DNA of 64,000 nucleotides from JADKAV01 sp037045455 (GTDB lineage Bacteria; Actinomycetota; Actinomycetes; S36-B12; UBA10799), in NCBI GenBank assembly GCA_037045455.1, contig JBAOIN010000016.1:310001-374000 (forward strand). Direction: 5' to 3'. Within the stretch, counting starts at the first letter, position 1; the number at the start of each line of letters is the position of its first letter. Position numbers and translations under genes: made by a program. Under the pieces are notes generated by a model that was not told where the DNA came from, did no database searches, and saw only the letters and a program-made list of their open reading frames with translations. Below are positions 54,194 to 61,385 of this stretch, in pieces.

Positions 54194-55421
54194 GTGCCGC
54201 GCATCGAGCGCATCAGTGCCAACGACCTGACCACTCTGGCCACCGATCGGGGTCAGGTGCCGATGAACATCGCCGCGATGCTGGAACTGTCCGGAGTCTC
54301 CGACCCGGCCGCCACAGCCGGTGAAATCGCGAAGCGGCTGGCCTCCATTCGGCGGTTCCGGCAGCGGCTGGTCCGTCCGCCGTTGGGTGGGGGCCGCCCC
54401 TACTGGCAGGACATGCCCGGCTTCGATCCATCCGTCACGCAGGTGGTTGGCGATGAGCTGGACGTCCTTGCCGAGCTGGTCTGTGCGCGTCTGCCACCGG
54501 ATTGGCCGTTGTGGCGATTGGGCTGGGTGACCCTGCCTGGCGACCGCATGGCCGTGATCCTTGTCGTGCACCACGTGCTCGCCGACGGCATGGGCGGACT
54601 GGCGGTGCTGGCTGCCTTGGCGGACGGGGTGCCTCTGCCCGAACCTCCTGCGCCGGTGCCTCCACCACGGCTGGGCGAGTTGCTGCGCAGCGATCGGTTG
54701 GCGCTCCCGGATCTGCGGGAGGCACTTGCTGGTCTGCGCGAACTCCGTTCTCCCGGGCGCCGGCAGGCTGGCCCCGACGTCCATCACCCAGCCGACGAGC
54801 TCGCGCCGCCAGGTGCGGGTGGTTGATTGCGACCTGACGGCTCTGCGACGCAGCGATGCCACCGTCAACGATGTGGTGCTGTCGGCGGTCTCCGGGGCGC
54901 TTCTGCAGTACCTGACGGAGCGCGGTGAGCGACCGCCGGCGCTGGTCGTGTCGGTGCCGATCTCCCGGCGCGCTACGGGCACTGAGTTGGGCAACGAGGT
55001 CGGCGTCGTCCCGGTCGCGGTGCCGGCTGGTCTGAGCGCGGGCGAACGGCTGCGTTTCATCGCCGAGCGCACGGCCATCGCGAAGCAGGGGATTCGCGGC
55101 AGTTCCTCGCTGATTCTGAGTTGGATGTTCCGCGGGCTGGCGGCCGTGCGCTTGGGGCAGTTCTTCGTCGATCACCAACGTCTGGTGCACACGTTCGAGA
55201 CCAATCTGCGAGGGCCGGAGCAACGCTTGTCGGTGGCTGGCAGCCGGGTCGAGCGGATTGTTCCCGTCGCGGTGAACCCCGGCAACGTGGGCGTCTCCTT
55301 CGACGTGCTGTCCTACGCGGGGAATCTGGGCATCACGATCGTCAGCGATCCGGCCCAGGTGCCCGATCCGGACCACCTCGCCCGGCTTGTGGCGAGGGCT
55401 ATGTCGCAAACCAGCCACTAG
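54194..55421 (+). CDS. wax ester synthase / diacylglycerol acyltransferase family (frameshifted)
   Basis: About 408 residues. The catalytic motif HHVLADGMGG near residue 130 matches HHxxxDG. N-terminal IERISANDLTTLA is a diverged form of the usual opening; VNDVVLSAVSGALLQYL, VSVPISRRA, ETNLRGPEQRL and DVLSYAGNLGITIVSD are WS/DGAT landmarks. A one-base shift near 54770 separates the halves. GTG 54194 with GACAAT 6 nt upstream. Transfers acyl-CoA to alcohols or diacylglycerol for storage lipid, or a paralogue in cell-envelope lipid synthesis. Confidence 0.82.
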
Positions 55422-55434
55422 TCACAATGGAGCC

Positions 55435-56114
55435 ATGTGCGGCAGATACGCGGCGAGCAAGGACGTGGCCAACCTGATGGAGGAGTTCGAGGTCGCGCAG
55501 ACCGCCCGGACGAGACGCTGCCGGAGGATTTCAACGTCGCTCCGAGCAAGCAGGTCTACATGGTCGTGGAGCGGGAGACCGATGACGGCGTGCAGCGCCA
55601 ACTCCGGACTGCGAAGTGGGGGTTGGTGCCGTCGTGGGCCAAGGATCCCAAGATCGGCAACCGCATGATCAACGCTCGGCTGGAGACCGCGGCCGAGAAG
55701 CCGTCCTTCCGACGGGCCTGGGCCAAGCGCCGGTGCCTGCTTCCGGCTGACGGCTACTACGAGTGGTATGCGGGGGAGGGGCCCAAGCAGCCGTTCTACA
55801 TCCACCGACCGGATGGCCACTCGCTGGCAATGGCCGGGCTGTACGAGTTCTGGAAGGACGGCGAGGACTGGCTGGTCACGACCTGCGTGCTGACCACCGA
55901 CGCTCCCGATGAGCTGGGCCGGATCCACGACCGGATGCCGCTGCTGGTGCCCCACGAGAACTGGGCGGCGTGGCTGGATCCCGAGCACAAGCCCACCGGC
56001 GACCTGGTCGTGCCCGCGATGTCGATGGGATTGGAGGCCTACCCGGTGAGCACCGAGGTCAACAACGTGCGCAACAACGGCCGGCAACTGACCGATCCGC
56101 TGCCCGCCTCGTGA
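55435..56114 (+). CDS. SOS-response-associated peptidase (YedK/HMCES), frameshifted
   Basis: About 225 residues. The invariant N-terminus MCGRYA provides the catalytic Cys2; after a shift near 55505, EDFNVAPSKQVY (Asn), WGLVPSWAKDP, MINARLETAAEKPSF (Glu), CLLPADGYYEW, and HDRMPLLV (His) complete the set. It forms a DNA-protein crosslink at abasic sites in single-stranded DNA. ATG 55435 follows CACAAT by 6 nt. The next gene overlaps its stop (GTGA). Confidence 0.86.
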
Positions 56115-56744
56115 AGGGCCGCTTCCACGAGTTCCCAGCCGCGAATGCGAAGGCGACGCTGGTGTTGGGTCATGGTGCCGGCGGCACGGGCACCTCACCC
56201 GACCTGCAGGCGCTGGCCGACGAGCTCCCAGCTCATGGCATTTCCGTGATCCTGCACGACCAGCCGTGGAAGCTCGCCGGCAAGAAGGTCGCCGCAGCAC
56301 CCCCGGTGCTCGACGCTGCGTGGATCGAGGACTTGGCCACACTGGCAGGTGCCGTTCGTCGTCGGCGGGCGGTCGGCGGGGGCACGGGTCGCCTGCCGGA
56401 CGGCTGCCGCCGTGGGCGCCCAAGCTGTGGTTGCGCTGGCCTTCCCGCTGCACCCCCCGGGCAGGCCGGAGAAGTCCCGCGCCGACGAACTCGCGGTGGA
56501 CGTGCCGCTGCGGATCGTGCAGGGCGAACGCGACCCGTTCGGCCGGCCGCCGGAGTTTCCGGCAGGCTTGGACCTGGTCGCGGTACCGGGCGACCACAGC
56601 CTGCGCCACGGCATCCCAGAAGCCGTCGAAGCGGTCCGGGAGTTCGTGCTGGGAATCACCGGCTGGCTGATCGTTGTTGCACAAGACATGCTCCTGCTCG
56701 ACGACCCGGCAGCCATCGGCTTGGGCGCATTAGGCTCGTCAGTG
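56111..56744 (+). CDS. alpha/beta hydrolase (frameshifted; no stop before sigR)
   Basis: Small alpha/beta hydrolase of the dienelactone-hydrolase-like type. ATLVLGHGAGGTGTSP (oxyanion region), VVGGRSAGARVA (nucleophile Ser), RIVQGERDPFG (Asp), VPGDHSLRHG (His). The frame shifts near 56345. In the second frame no stop precedes sigR at 56745, and the reading continues in phase into it. A TGA in another frame at 56668-56670 is where the protein would naturally end, so another small error is likely. Overlaps the yedK stop. Confidence 0.7.
56652..56675 (+). promoter_or_regulatory. candidate SigR-type promoter
   Basis: GGAAT (56652-56656), 16 nt, GTT (56673-56675). This matches the GGAAT/GTT recognition pattern of SigR/SigH with near-usual spacing, about 70 nt before ATG 56745. 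It would let the sigma factor activate its own operon. A TAGGCT 8 nt before the ATG offers a second, leaderless start. Confidence 0.45.
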
Positions 56745-57332
56745 ATGACAACGCCCCAGGATGAGTTGACCGAGCGCTTCGAGGCGGAGGTGACTCCGCT
56801 GCTCGACACGCTGTACGCCGGTGCGCTGCGCATGGCGCGCAATCCCGACGACGCCAGCGATTTGGTGCAGGAAACCGTGGAGCGGGCCTACAAGGGCTTC
56901 AAGTCCTACACGCCCGGGACGAACCTGCGGGCGTGGCTGTTCCGCATCATGACCAACGCGTACATCAACACCTACCGCAAGAAGCAGCGCCAGCCGCAGC
57001 AGTCCAGCGCCGACGACGTCGAGGACTGGCAGATGGCCCGGGCCGCGTCCCACATGTCCGACGGGTTGCGTTCGGCTGAGGCCGAAGCATTGGACCGGCT
57101 GCCCGACTCCGACGTCAAGGACGCGCTGGCCAGCATCGGCGAGGACTACCGGCTCGCGGTGTATTACGCCGATGTCGAGGGGTTCGCCTACAAGGAGATC
57201 GCCGAGATCATGGGCACCCCGATCGGCACTGTGATGTCGCGGCTGCACCGCGGACGCAAGCAGTTGCGGGAACTTCTGGAGGACTACGCCGCTGAACGCG
57301 GCCTGGTACCGACGCAGGCGGAGGGATCATGA
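56745..57332 (+). CDS. sigR: SigR/SigH-type sigma factor
   Basis: 195 residues, group IV sigma factor of the disulfide-stress class. Region 2: NPDDASDLVQETVERAYKGFKSYTPGTNLRAWLFRIMTNAYINTYRK. Region 4: YRLAVYYADVEGFAYKEIAEIMGTPIGTVMSRLHRGRKQLR. It sits directly before and overlaps the rsrA-like gene (ATGA), as in Streptomyces. Expected regulon: thioredoxin and mycothiol genes. Confidence 0.92.
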   Translation: MTTPQDELTERFEAEVTPLLDTLYAGALRMARNPDDASDLVQETVERAYKGFKSYTPGTNLRAWLFRIMTNAYINTYRKKQRQPQQSSADDVEDWQMARAASHMSDGLRSAEAEALDRLPDSDVKDALASIGEDYRLAVYYADVEGFAYKEIAEIMGTPIGTVMSRLHRGRKQLRELLEDYAAERGLVPTQAEGS

Positions 57333-57589
57333 GTGGTTGCGTGGATCCACACGAGTGCGACGACTGTGGCAAGCACCTTTACGAGTACCAGCACCATGAG
57401 CTGAACCCCGACGAGGCCACCCGCATCGAGGAGCACCTCGACCAGTGCCCGGCGTGCATGGCGCTGTACGAGGAAGAGGAAGCCATCCGCCGCCGCCTGC
57501 AGCAGTGTGCGTGTGAGGCGGCGCCGGAACAGCTGCGGGTCAAGGTGACGGCGCTGATCGCGACTTTCCGCACCTCGATGGGGCGCTGA
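57329..57589 (+). CDS. rsrA: RsrA-type zinc anti-sigma factor
   Basis: 86 residues with the ZAS (HX3CX2C) signature EEHLDQCPACMALYEEE, plus additional cysteines in the N-terminal HECDDCGKH and in QQCACE. These match the redox-sensitive zinc site that releases SigR on disulfide formation. Start fixed by the 4-nt overlap with sigR. Partner of the preceding sigma factor. Confidence 0.92.
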   Translation: MSGCVDPHECDDCGKHLYEYQHHELNPDEATRIEEHLDQCPACMALYEEEEAIRRRLQQCACEAAPEQLRVKVTALIATFRTSMGR

Positions 57590-57596
57590 GCCGTCC

Positions 57597-57694
57597 GAGG
57601 CAATCGGTGACGCGTTCAGGGCATCGGTTAGCGTTCAGGACGGCAAAGACCCGTCCGTGGGGCTAACGCGATGTCCAGTATGCTCACCGATCGG
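57597..57694. repeat. dispersed 98-bp palindromic element, copy 3
   Basis: Same layout as the copies at 7765 and 49068: GGCAATCGGTGA, GGGCATCGGTTAGC, a loop containing AGACCCGTCCGTGG, then GGCTAACGCGATGTCC and TATGCTCACCGATCGG. It lies between rsrA and the end of bL37, convergent. It ends 3 nt before the bL37 stop, so it may serve as terminator for both. Confidence 0.75.
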
Positions 57695-57697
57695 CTA

Positions 57698-57772
57698 TCA
57701 GGCGTTGGGCCGACGGCCGTGGTTCGAACTGCTCTTCTTGCGGTCGCGACGCTTGCGGGCACGCCTGCTCAT
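57698..57772 (-). CDS. 50S ribosomal protein bL37-like peptide (24 aa)
   Basis: 24-residue, extremely basic peptide: MSRRARKRRDRKK, then SSSNHGRRPNA. This agrees in length and pattern with the actinobacterial large-subunit protein bL37 first seen in mycobacterial ribosomes. ATG 57772 has AAGGAG 8 nt upstream, one of the few clear Shine-Dalgarno sites here. Its start overlaps the possible PilT start by 2 nt in divergent orientation. Confidence 0.8.
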   Translation of the reverse strand: MSRRARKRRDRKKSSSNHGRRPNA

Positions 57773-58934
57773 GAATGGTCTCCTTCTCGATCGGACTACA
57801 CCGATCCTACGAGACGTCAACTCCCCGCTCGTACCTGCCGATGCCACAAACGTGAACAGCATCGAACCGTACCTGCGTGCGCTCGCCGACGTGGGCGGCT
57901 CGGATCTGCACATCAAGGCCGGTGCCGTGCCGCGCATCCGGATCGACGGAGTTCTGCGCGGGCTGCGGGCCGCGCCGCTGACGTCAGCTGACACCGAGCG
58001 CATGCTGCAAGAGATCATTCGCCCGGACCTGGTGACCCAGTTCGCGCAGACCGGTGAGGCGGACTTCGCCTACGCCAACGACGACATCGGCCGCTTCCGG
58101 GTCAACGCGTTCCGGCAGCGTGGCAACGTCGGCATCGTGCTGCGCCGGGTGACCGTCGGTGCCATTCCGCTGGGCGACCTCGGGTTGCCGCGGGCCGTGT
58201 TCGGTCTGGCGATGGAACCCCGCGGGTTGATCCTCGTTACGGGACCCACCGGCTCTGGAAAGACCACCACGCTGGCAGGCATGATAGACGAGATCAACGA
58301 GCACCGGGACGTCCACGTCGTGACGATCGAGGACCCGATCGAGATCATCCACAACGACAAGCGGGCGCTGATCAACCAGCGTGAGGTGCGCATCGACACC
58401 GCCGACTTCAAGGTGGCCATGCGCGCGGCCATACGGCAGGACCCAGACGTCATCCTGATCGGTGAGATGCGCGACACCGAGACCGTGCATGCCGCCTTGA
58501 GCGCCGCCGAGACCGGGCACCTCGTGTTGTCCACCCTGCACACCGTGAACGCGCAGGAGACGGTCACCCGGATCATCGATTTCTTCCCCCCGCACGAGCA
58601 ACAGCAGGTCCGGATTTCGCTGGCTGGCGCCTTGCGTGGGGTGTTGTGCCAGCGGCTGGTGCCGCGTGCGGACAACCAGGGACGCTGCGTGGCCATGGAG
58701 ATCTGCATCAATACCGGGCGCGTTGCCGATGCCATCGTTGATCGCAGCAAGACCGGCACGATCACCTCACTGGTCGCGGAGGGTGCCTTCTACGGCATGC
58801 AGACGTTCGACCAGAACCTCGTCACTCTGTACCGGGACGGCATGATCACGCTGGAGGCCGCGATGGAGGCGTCGAGCAGTCCCCACGACCTCGAGGTGGA
58901 ACTGCGGCGGCTAGGCCTGGTCGCCAGCGCGTGA
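57771..58934 (+). CDS. pilT: PilT/PilU-type twitching ATPase
   Basis: 387 residues from ATG 57771; GTG 57852 (VNSIEPYLRAL) is a strong alternative, since the family starts about there. N-terminal PAS-like part GGSDLHIKAGAVPRIRIDG; Walker A GPTGSGKTTT; Asp box TIEDPIE; Walker B DPDVILIGEMRD; His box TGHLVLSTLHT. Retraction or assembly ATPase of type IV pili. No other pil genes in the window. Complete. Confidence 0.85.
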   Translation: MNGLLLDRTTPILRDVNSPLVPADATNVNSIEPYLRALADVGGSDLHIKAGAVPRIRIDGVLRGLRAAPLTSADTERMLQEIIRPDLVTQFAQTGEADFAYANDDIGRFRVNAFRQRGNVGIVLRRVTVGAIPLGDLGLPRAVFGLAMEPRGLILVTGPTGSGKTTTLAGMIDEINEHRDVHVVTIEDPIEIIHNDKRALINQREVRIDTADFKVAMRAAIRQDPDVILIGEMRDTETVHAALSAAETGHLVLSTLHTVNAQETVTRIIDFFPPHEQQQVRISLAGALRGVLCQRLVPRADNQGRCVAMEICINTGRVADAIVDRSKTGTITSLVAEGAFYGMQTFDQNLVTLYRDGMITLEAAMEASSSPHDLEVELRRLGLVASA

Positions 58935-59081
58935 CGTGCCATGCCGTGAGCAGGTTGCCGTCCAGCCGCCTGGCGTGATCTGAACGACCATCCGCCGCCC
59001 ACATTCCGAACAGAACCGGGGTGGCTCCAGGCGTGCTTCGCATTGGTGGTTCTCGGCTCCGCAGAAGGGGCAATACGACAC
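58911..59081 (-). CDS. bsaP: biotin synthase auxiliary protein-like (BsaP), 56 aa
   Basis: 56 residues rich in cysteine: CPFC (residues 4-7), CEARLEPPRFCSECGRRMVV, then TPGGWTATCSRHG. The PPRFC-x-x-CGRRM-V-V-Q and GW-x-A-x-CSRHG blocks match the BsaP family that supplies or protects iron-sulfur clusters of BioB in mycobacteria. GTG 59081 has TAGCCT exactly 6 nt upstream. It overlaps the end of the convergent pilT by 24 nt. It lies 2.3 kb from bioB. Confidence 0.75.
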   Translation of the reverse strand: MSYCPFCGAENHQCEARLEPPRFCSECGRRMVVQITPGGWTATCSRHGTSRAGDQA

Positions 59082-59087
59082 GGCTTC

Positions 59088-59093
59088 AGGCTA
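59088..59093 (-). promoter_or_regulatory. -10 box of a leaderless start (bsaP)
   Basis: TAGCCT, then 6 nt, then GTG 59081. Confidence 0.5.
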
Positions 59094-59116
59094 GCGGGGG
59101 CAATATCCTGGCTCAC

Positions 59117-59497
59117 ATGGATATTCGGGTCGGGCAGACGGCGTCCATCTCGCGGAAGGTGCGGCACGCGGACACCGCCGACGCGGTGGGCAGTGGCGAT
59201 CTGCCGGTCCTGGGCACACCCACCCTGGTCGCGTGGCTGGAGGCCGCCACGGTCGAGGTGTGCGGGAGTTCGCCGGAGCAGACCACCGTGGGCACCCGAG
59301 TCGGCATCGACCACAACCGCGCTTCCGCGGTGGGTGCCACCGTCACGTGCACGGCGGAGGTCGCGGAGATCGACGGCCGGCTAGTGACGTTCAAGGTCAA
59401 AGCAACCCAGGTGGTCGACGGCCAAGAGGTGCTCGTGGGTCGCGGCGTGGTGACCCGCGCGGTCGTGGACCGCGAGACGTTCATGTCGCGGCTGTAG
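59117..59497 (+). CDS. hotdog-fold thioesterase-like protein (fluoroacetyl-CoA thioesterase type)
   Basis: 126 residues, a single hotdog domain: SGDLPVLGTPTLVAWLEAATVE, TVGTRVGIDHNRASAVGATV, VVDGQEVLVGRGVVTRAVVDRETF. It resembles FlK-like thioesterases, with catalytic Thr/Glu/His candidates. ATG 59117 follows TATCCT by 7 nt. Probably hydrolyses a small acyl-CoA. Divergent from bsaP. Confidence 0.78.
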   Translation: MDIRVGQTASISRKVRHADTADAVGSGDLPVLGTPTLVAWLEAATVEVCGSSPEQTTVGTRVGIDHNRASAVGATVTCTAEVAEIDGRLVTFKVKATQVVDGQEVLVGRGVVTRAVVDRETFMSRL

Positions 59498-59499
59498 GT

Positions 59500-59590
59500 C
59501 TTGTCGCGTTGTTGCCCGCGCTGTCGCGTTGTGGTCACGACACGCCGGGTTTAGCGATGACAACGCAACAAAACGGCGCAGGTCGCCAGG
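59500..59590. repeat. repeated TTGTYGCGTTGT motif between convergent genes
   Basis: TTGTCGCGTTGT and CTGTCGCGTTGT lie in direct order and a complementary TGACAACGCAACA follows (about 59569), so two direct copies and one inverted copy fall within 80 nt. The stretch joins the hotdog and ThDP gene ends. It could fold as alternative hairpins, i.e. a bidirectional terminator. Confidence 0.4.
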
Positions 59591-59600
59591 CTCGAGGCGC

Positions 59601-61286
59601 CTACAAGCCGGTCGTGGCCCGCGGATAGGCGATCTCCGGGTCGGTCAGGACGTTGACCAAGTAGGGCACCCCAGCGGCGAAGGCGCGGTCCAGCGCCGGC
59701 CCGATCTGCTCGGGGTCAGCCACAGTCTCCCCGGCGCCGCCCAGCGCGCTCACCACCTCGTCGTAGCGCAACCCGGGCTGCAGGTCGGCGGCCACGTCGT
59801 ACTGGTGCAGCAGACGCATCGGGTGCTTCTCGAGTCCCCAGGCGCTGTTGTTGCCCACGACCATGACCACGGGCAGGTTCTGCCGGACAAGCGTGTCCAC
59901 GTCCATCAGGCTGAAGCCCGCCGCACCGTCGCCCATCAGCAGCACGGTCTGCGACGAGGGCTTGGCGATCGCCGAGGCCATCGCGTACCCAAGGCCCGTG
60001 CCCAGGCAGCCGTACGGCCCTGGATCTAGCCAGTGGCCGGGCTTGCGGGGCTCGACGAACTTCCCGGCGAAACTGACGAAGTCGCCGCCATCGCCGATAA
60101 CGACAGCGTCGTCGGACAGCCGCGGCGTGAGTTCCCCGTAGATGCGCGCCGGGTGGATCGGGTCGACCGTGCTGTTCAACGCATCCGCGTCCTTGGCGAC
60201 TGCCGCAGCGGCGGCATCCTGCAGGTCGCGCAGCCAGCTGTTCCGGGACCGATGCTGACTGTGGGCCTCCCACGCCTGCGCCAGCCCGTCCAGACACAGG
60301 CTCAAGTCGCCGGCCACCGCGGCGGTGGGGTTGGCGTGGGCCGAGATCTGCTCGGGGGTGTCCACGACGTGGATGACCTCGGCGGGGGCTTCGGCCGGGC
60401 CGAACTTCCCGTAGCCGAGCCGGAAGTCCAATGGTGTTCCGACAACGATCACGACGTCGGCCTGCTTGAGCGCCTGCGCGCGGGCGCGGGTGACCAGCAG
60501 CGGGTGGCCGGACGGCACGACGCCGCGGCCCATGCCGTTGGGGATGACCGGAATCTGCAGCGTTTCAGCGAACCGGACTGCGGCCTCCTCGGCGAAGTCG
60601 TTCCAGACGTCGGAACCGAGGATCAGCACGGGTCGTTCGGCGCCGGCGACCAGCGCTGCGGCGCGGGTGAGGGCATCGGAGTCGGGCACCCGGTCGGGGT
60701 CGACATGGCGGACCGGGTCGGGGGCGTCGACCGGTGCGTAGAAGATGTCCATCGGCACGTCGAGGAACGCTGGGCCGCGGTGGGCACTGGTGGCCGCTTC
60801 GAAAGCAGCCGCCGTCATGGCACCGATCTGAGTCGCGTCGTGGGCGGTGGCGGCGTACTTGGTGACCGGCGCCACGACCGGCACGTGGTCCATCTCCTGC
60901 AACGCCCCGGAACCCCACCGGAAGTCCGGCGAGCGCCCGCCCATGACCACCACGGGCACAGCGTTGAACCAGGCGCTGGTCAAGCCACTGATGGCGTTGG
61001 TCACTCCGGGTCCCGCGGTGACAGCGGCGAAGCCCGGTGTGCGGGTGAGCTTGGCAGTCGCCTCCGCGGCGAATACAGCAGTCGCCTCATGCCGCACGTC
61101 GACCAGGCGCAACGGTCCGGTGCGTTCGGCCGTCCGGGGATCGCCGGCAGCGGTCACCGCGTCCTTGCCGCCGACGGCGGCGTCGAACAGCGGGAAGATG
61201 TGCGCCCCGGACAGCGTGAACAGGGTTTGCACGCCGTACGCCTGCGCTGCTGAGATGGCGTGCCAGCCGCCGTGCCCGCTGGTCAT
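59601..61286 (-). CDS. thiamine-diphosphate-dependent enzyme (acetolactate-synthase-like)
   Basis: 561 residues in three domains: PYR (LVDVRHEATAVFAAEATAKLT, with the activating Glu in RHE), central (ERPVLILGSDVWNDF), and PP with the ThDP/Mg motif MGDGAAGFSLMDVDTLVRQNLPVVMVVGNN. It resembles mycobacterial IlvG-type proteins and oxalyl-CoA decarboxylase relatives; no small acetolactate-synthase subunit is adjacent, so a biosynthetic role is doubtful. ATG 61286 overlaps the stop of the small membrane gene. Confidence 0.82.
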   Translation of the reverse strand: MTSGHGGWHAISAAQAYGVQTLFTLSGAHIFPLFDAAVGGKDAVTAAGDPRTAERTGPLRLVDVRHEATAVFAAEATAKLTRTPGFAAVTAGPGVTNAISGLTSAWFNAVPVVVMGGRSPDFRWGSGALQEMDHVPVVAPVTKYAATAHDATQIGAMTAAAFEAATSAHRGPAFLDVPMDIFYAPVDAPDPVRHVDPDRVPDSDALTRAAALVAGAERPVLILGSDVWNDFAEEAAVRFAETLQIPVIPNGMGRGVVPSGHPLLVTRARAQALKQADVVIVVGTPLDFRLGYGKFGPAEAPAEVIHVVDTPEQISAHANPTAAVAGDLSLCLDGLAQAWEAHSQHRSRNSWLRDLQDAAAAAVAKDADALNSTVDPIHPARIYGELTPRLSDDAVVIGDGGDFVSFAGKFVEPRKPGHWLDPGPYGCLGTGLGYAMASAIAKPSSQTVLLMGDGAAGFSLMDVDTLVRQNLPVVMVVGNNSAWGLEKHPMRLLHQYDVAADLQPGLRYDEVVSALGGAGETVADPEQIGPALDRAFAAGVPYLVNVLTDPEIAYPRATTGL

Positions 61287-61375
61287 CAGAAGAGCATCAC
61301 GAAGGTGCCCCAGACGAGGCCCACGATCAGCAGAATTGCGACGACGGCCACGATCGGGCCCTTGGTGTTCATCAT
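61286..61375 (-). CDS. 29-aa single-helix membrane protein
   Basis: 29 residues starting MMNTKGP, followed by a hydrophobic stretch of ~20 residues (IVAVVAILLIVGLVWGTFVM). The stop TGA overlaps the ATG of the ThDP gene (ATGA), which suggests translational coupling and supports it as a real gene. It begins 10 nt after the bioB stop. Unknown function; comparable short membrane proteins often bind a neighbouring complex. Confidence 0.6.
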   Translation of the reverse strand: MMNTKGPIVAVVAILLIVGLVWGTFVMLF

Positions 61376-61385
61376 GATGCGGATC

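Noticed and set aside
55422..56684. 420-codon minus-strand frame.
   Set aside because: Antisense to the yedK and hydrolase genes, whose catalytic motifs are in the plus frames.
60033..61253. 406-codon plus-strand frame opposite the ThDP enzyme.
   Set aside because: Arg/Gly/Val-rich shadow of a gene with a clear ThDP motif.
59601..61286. Catalytic acetolactate synthase of branched-chain amino acid synthesis.
   Set aside because: No ilvN, ilvC or leu genes adjacent; the motifs also fit other ThDP enzymes, so only the class is given.
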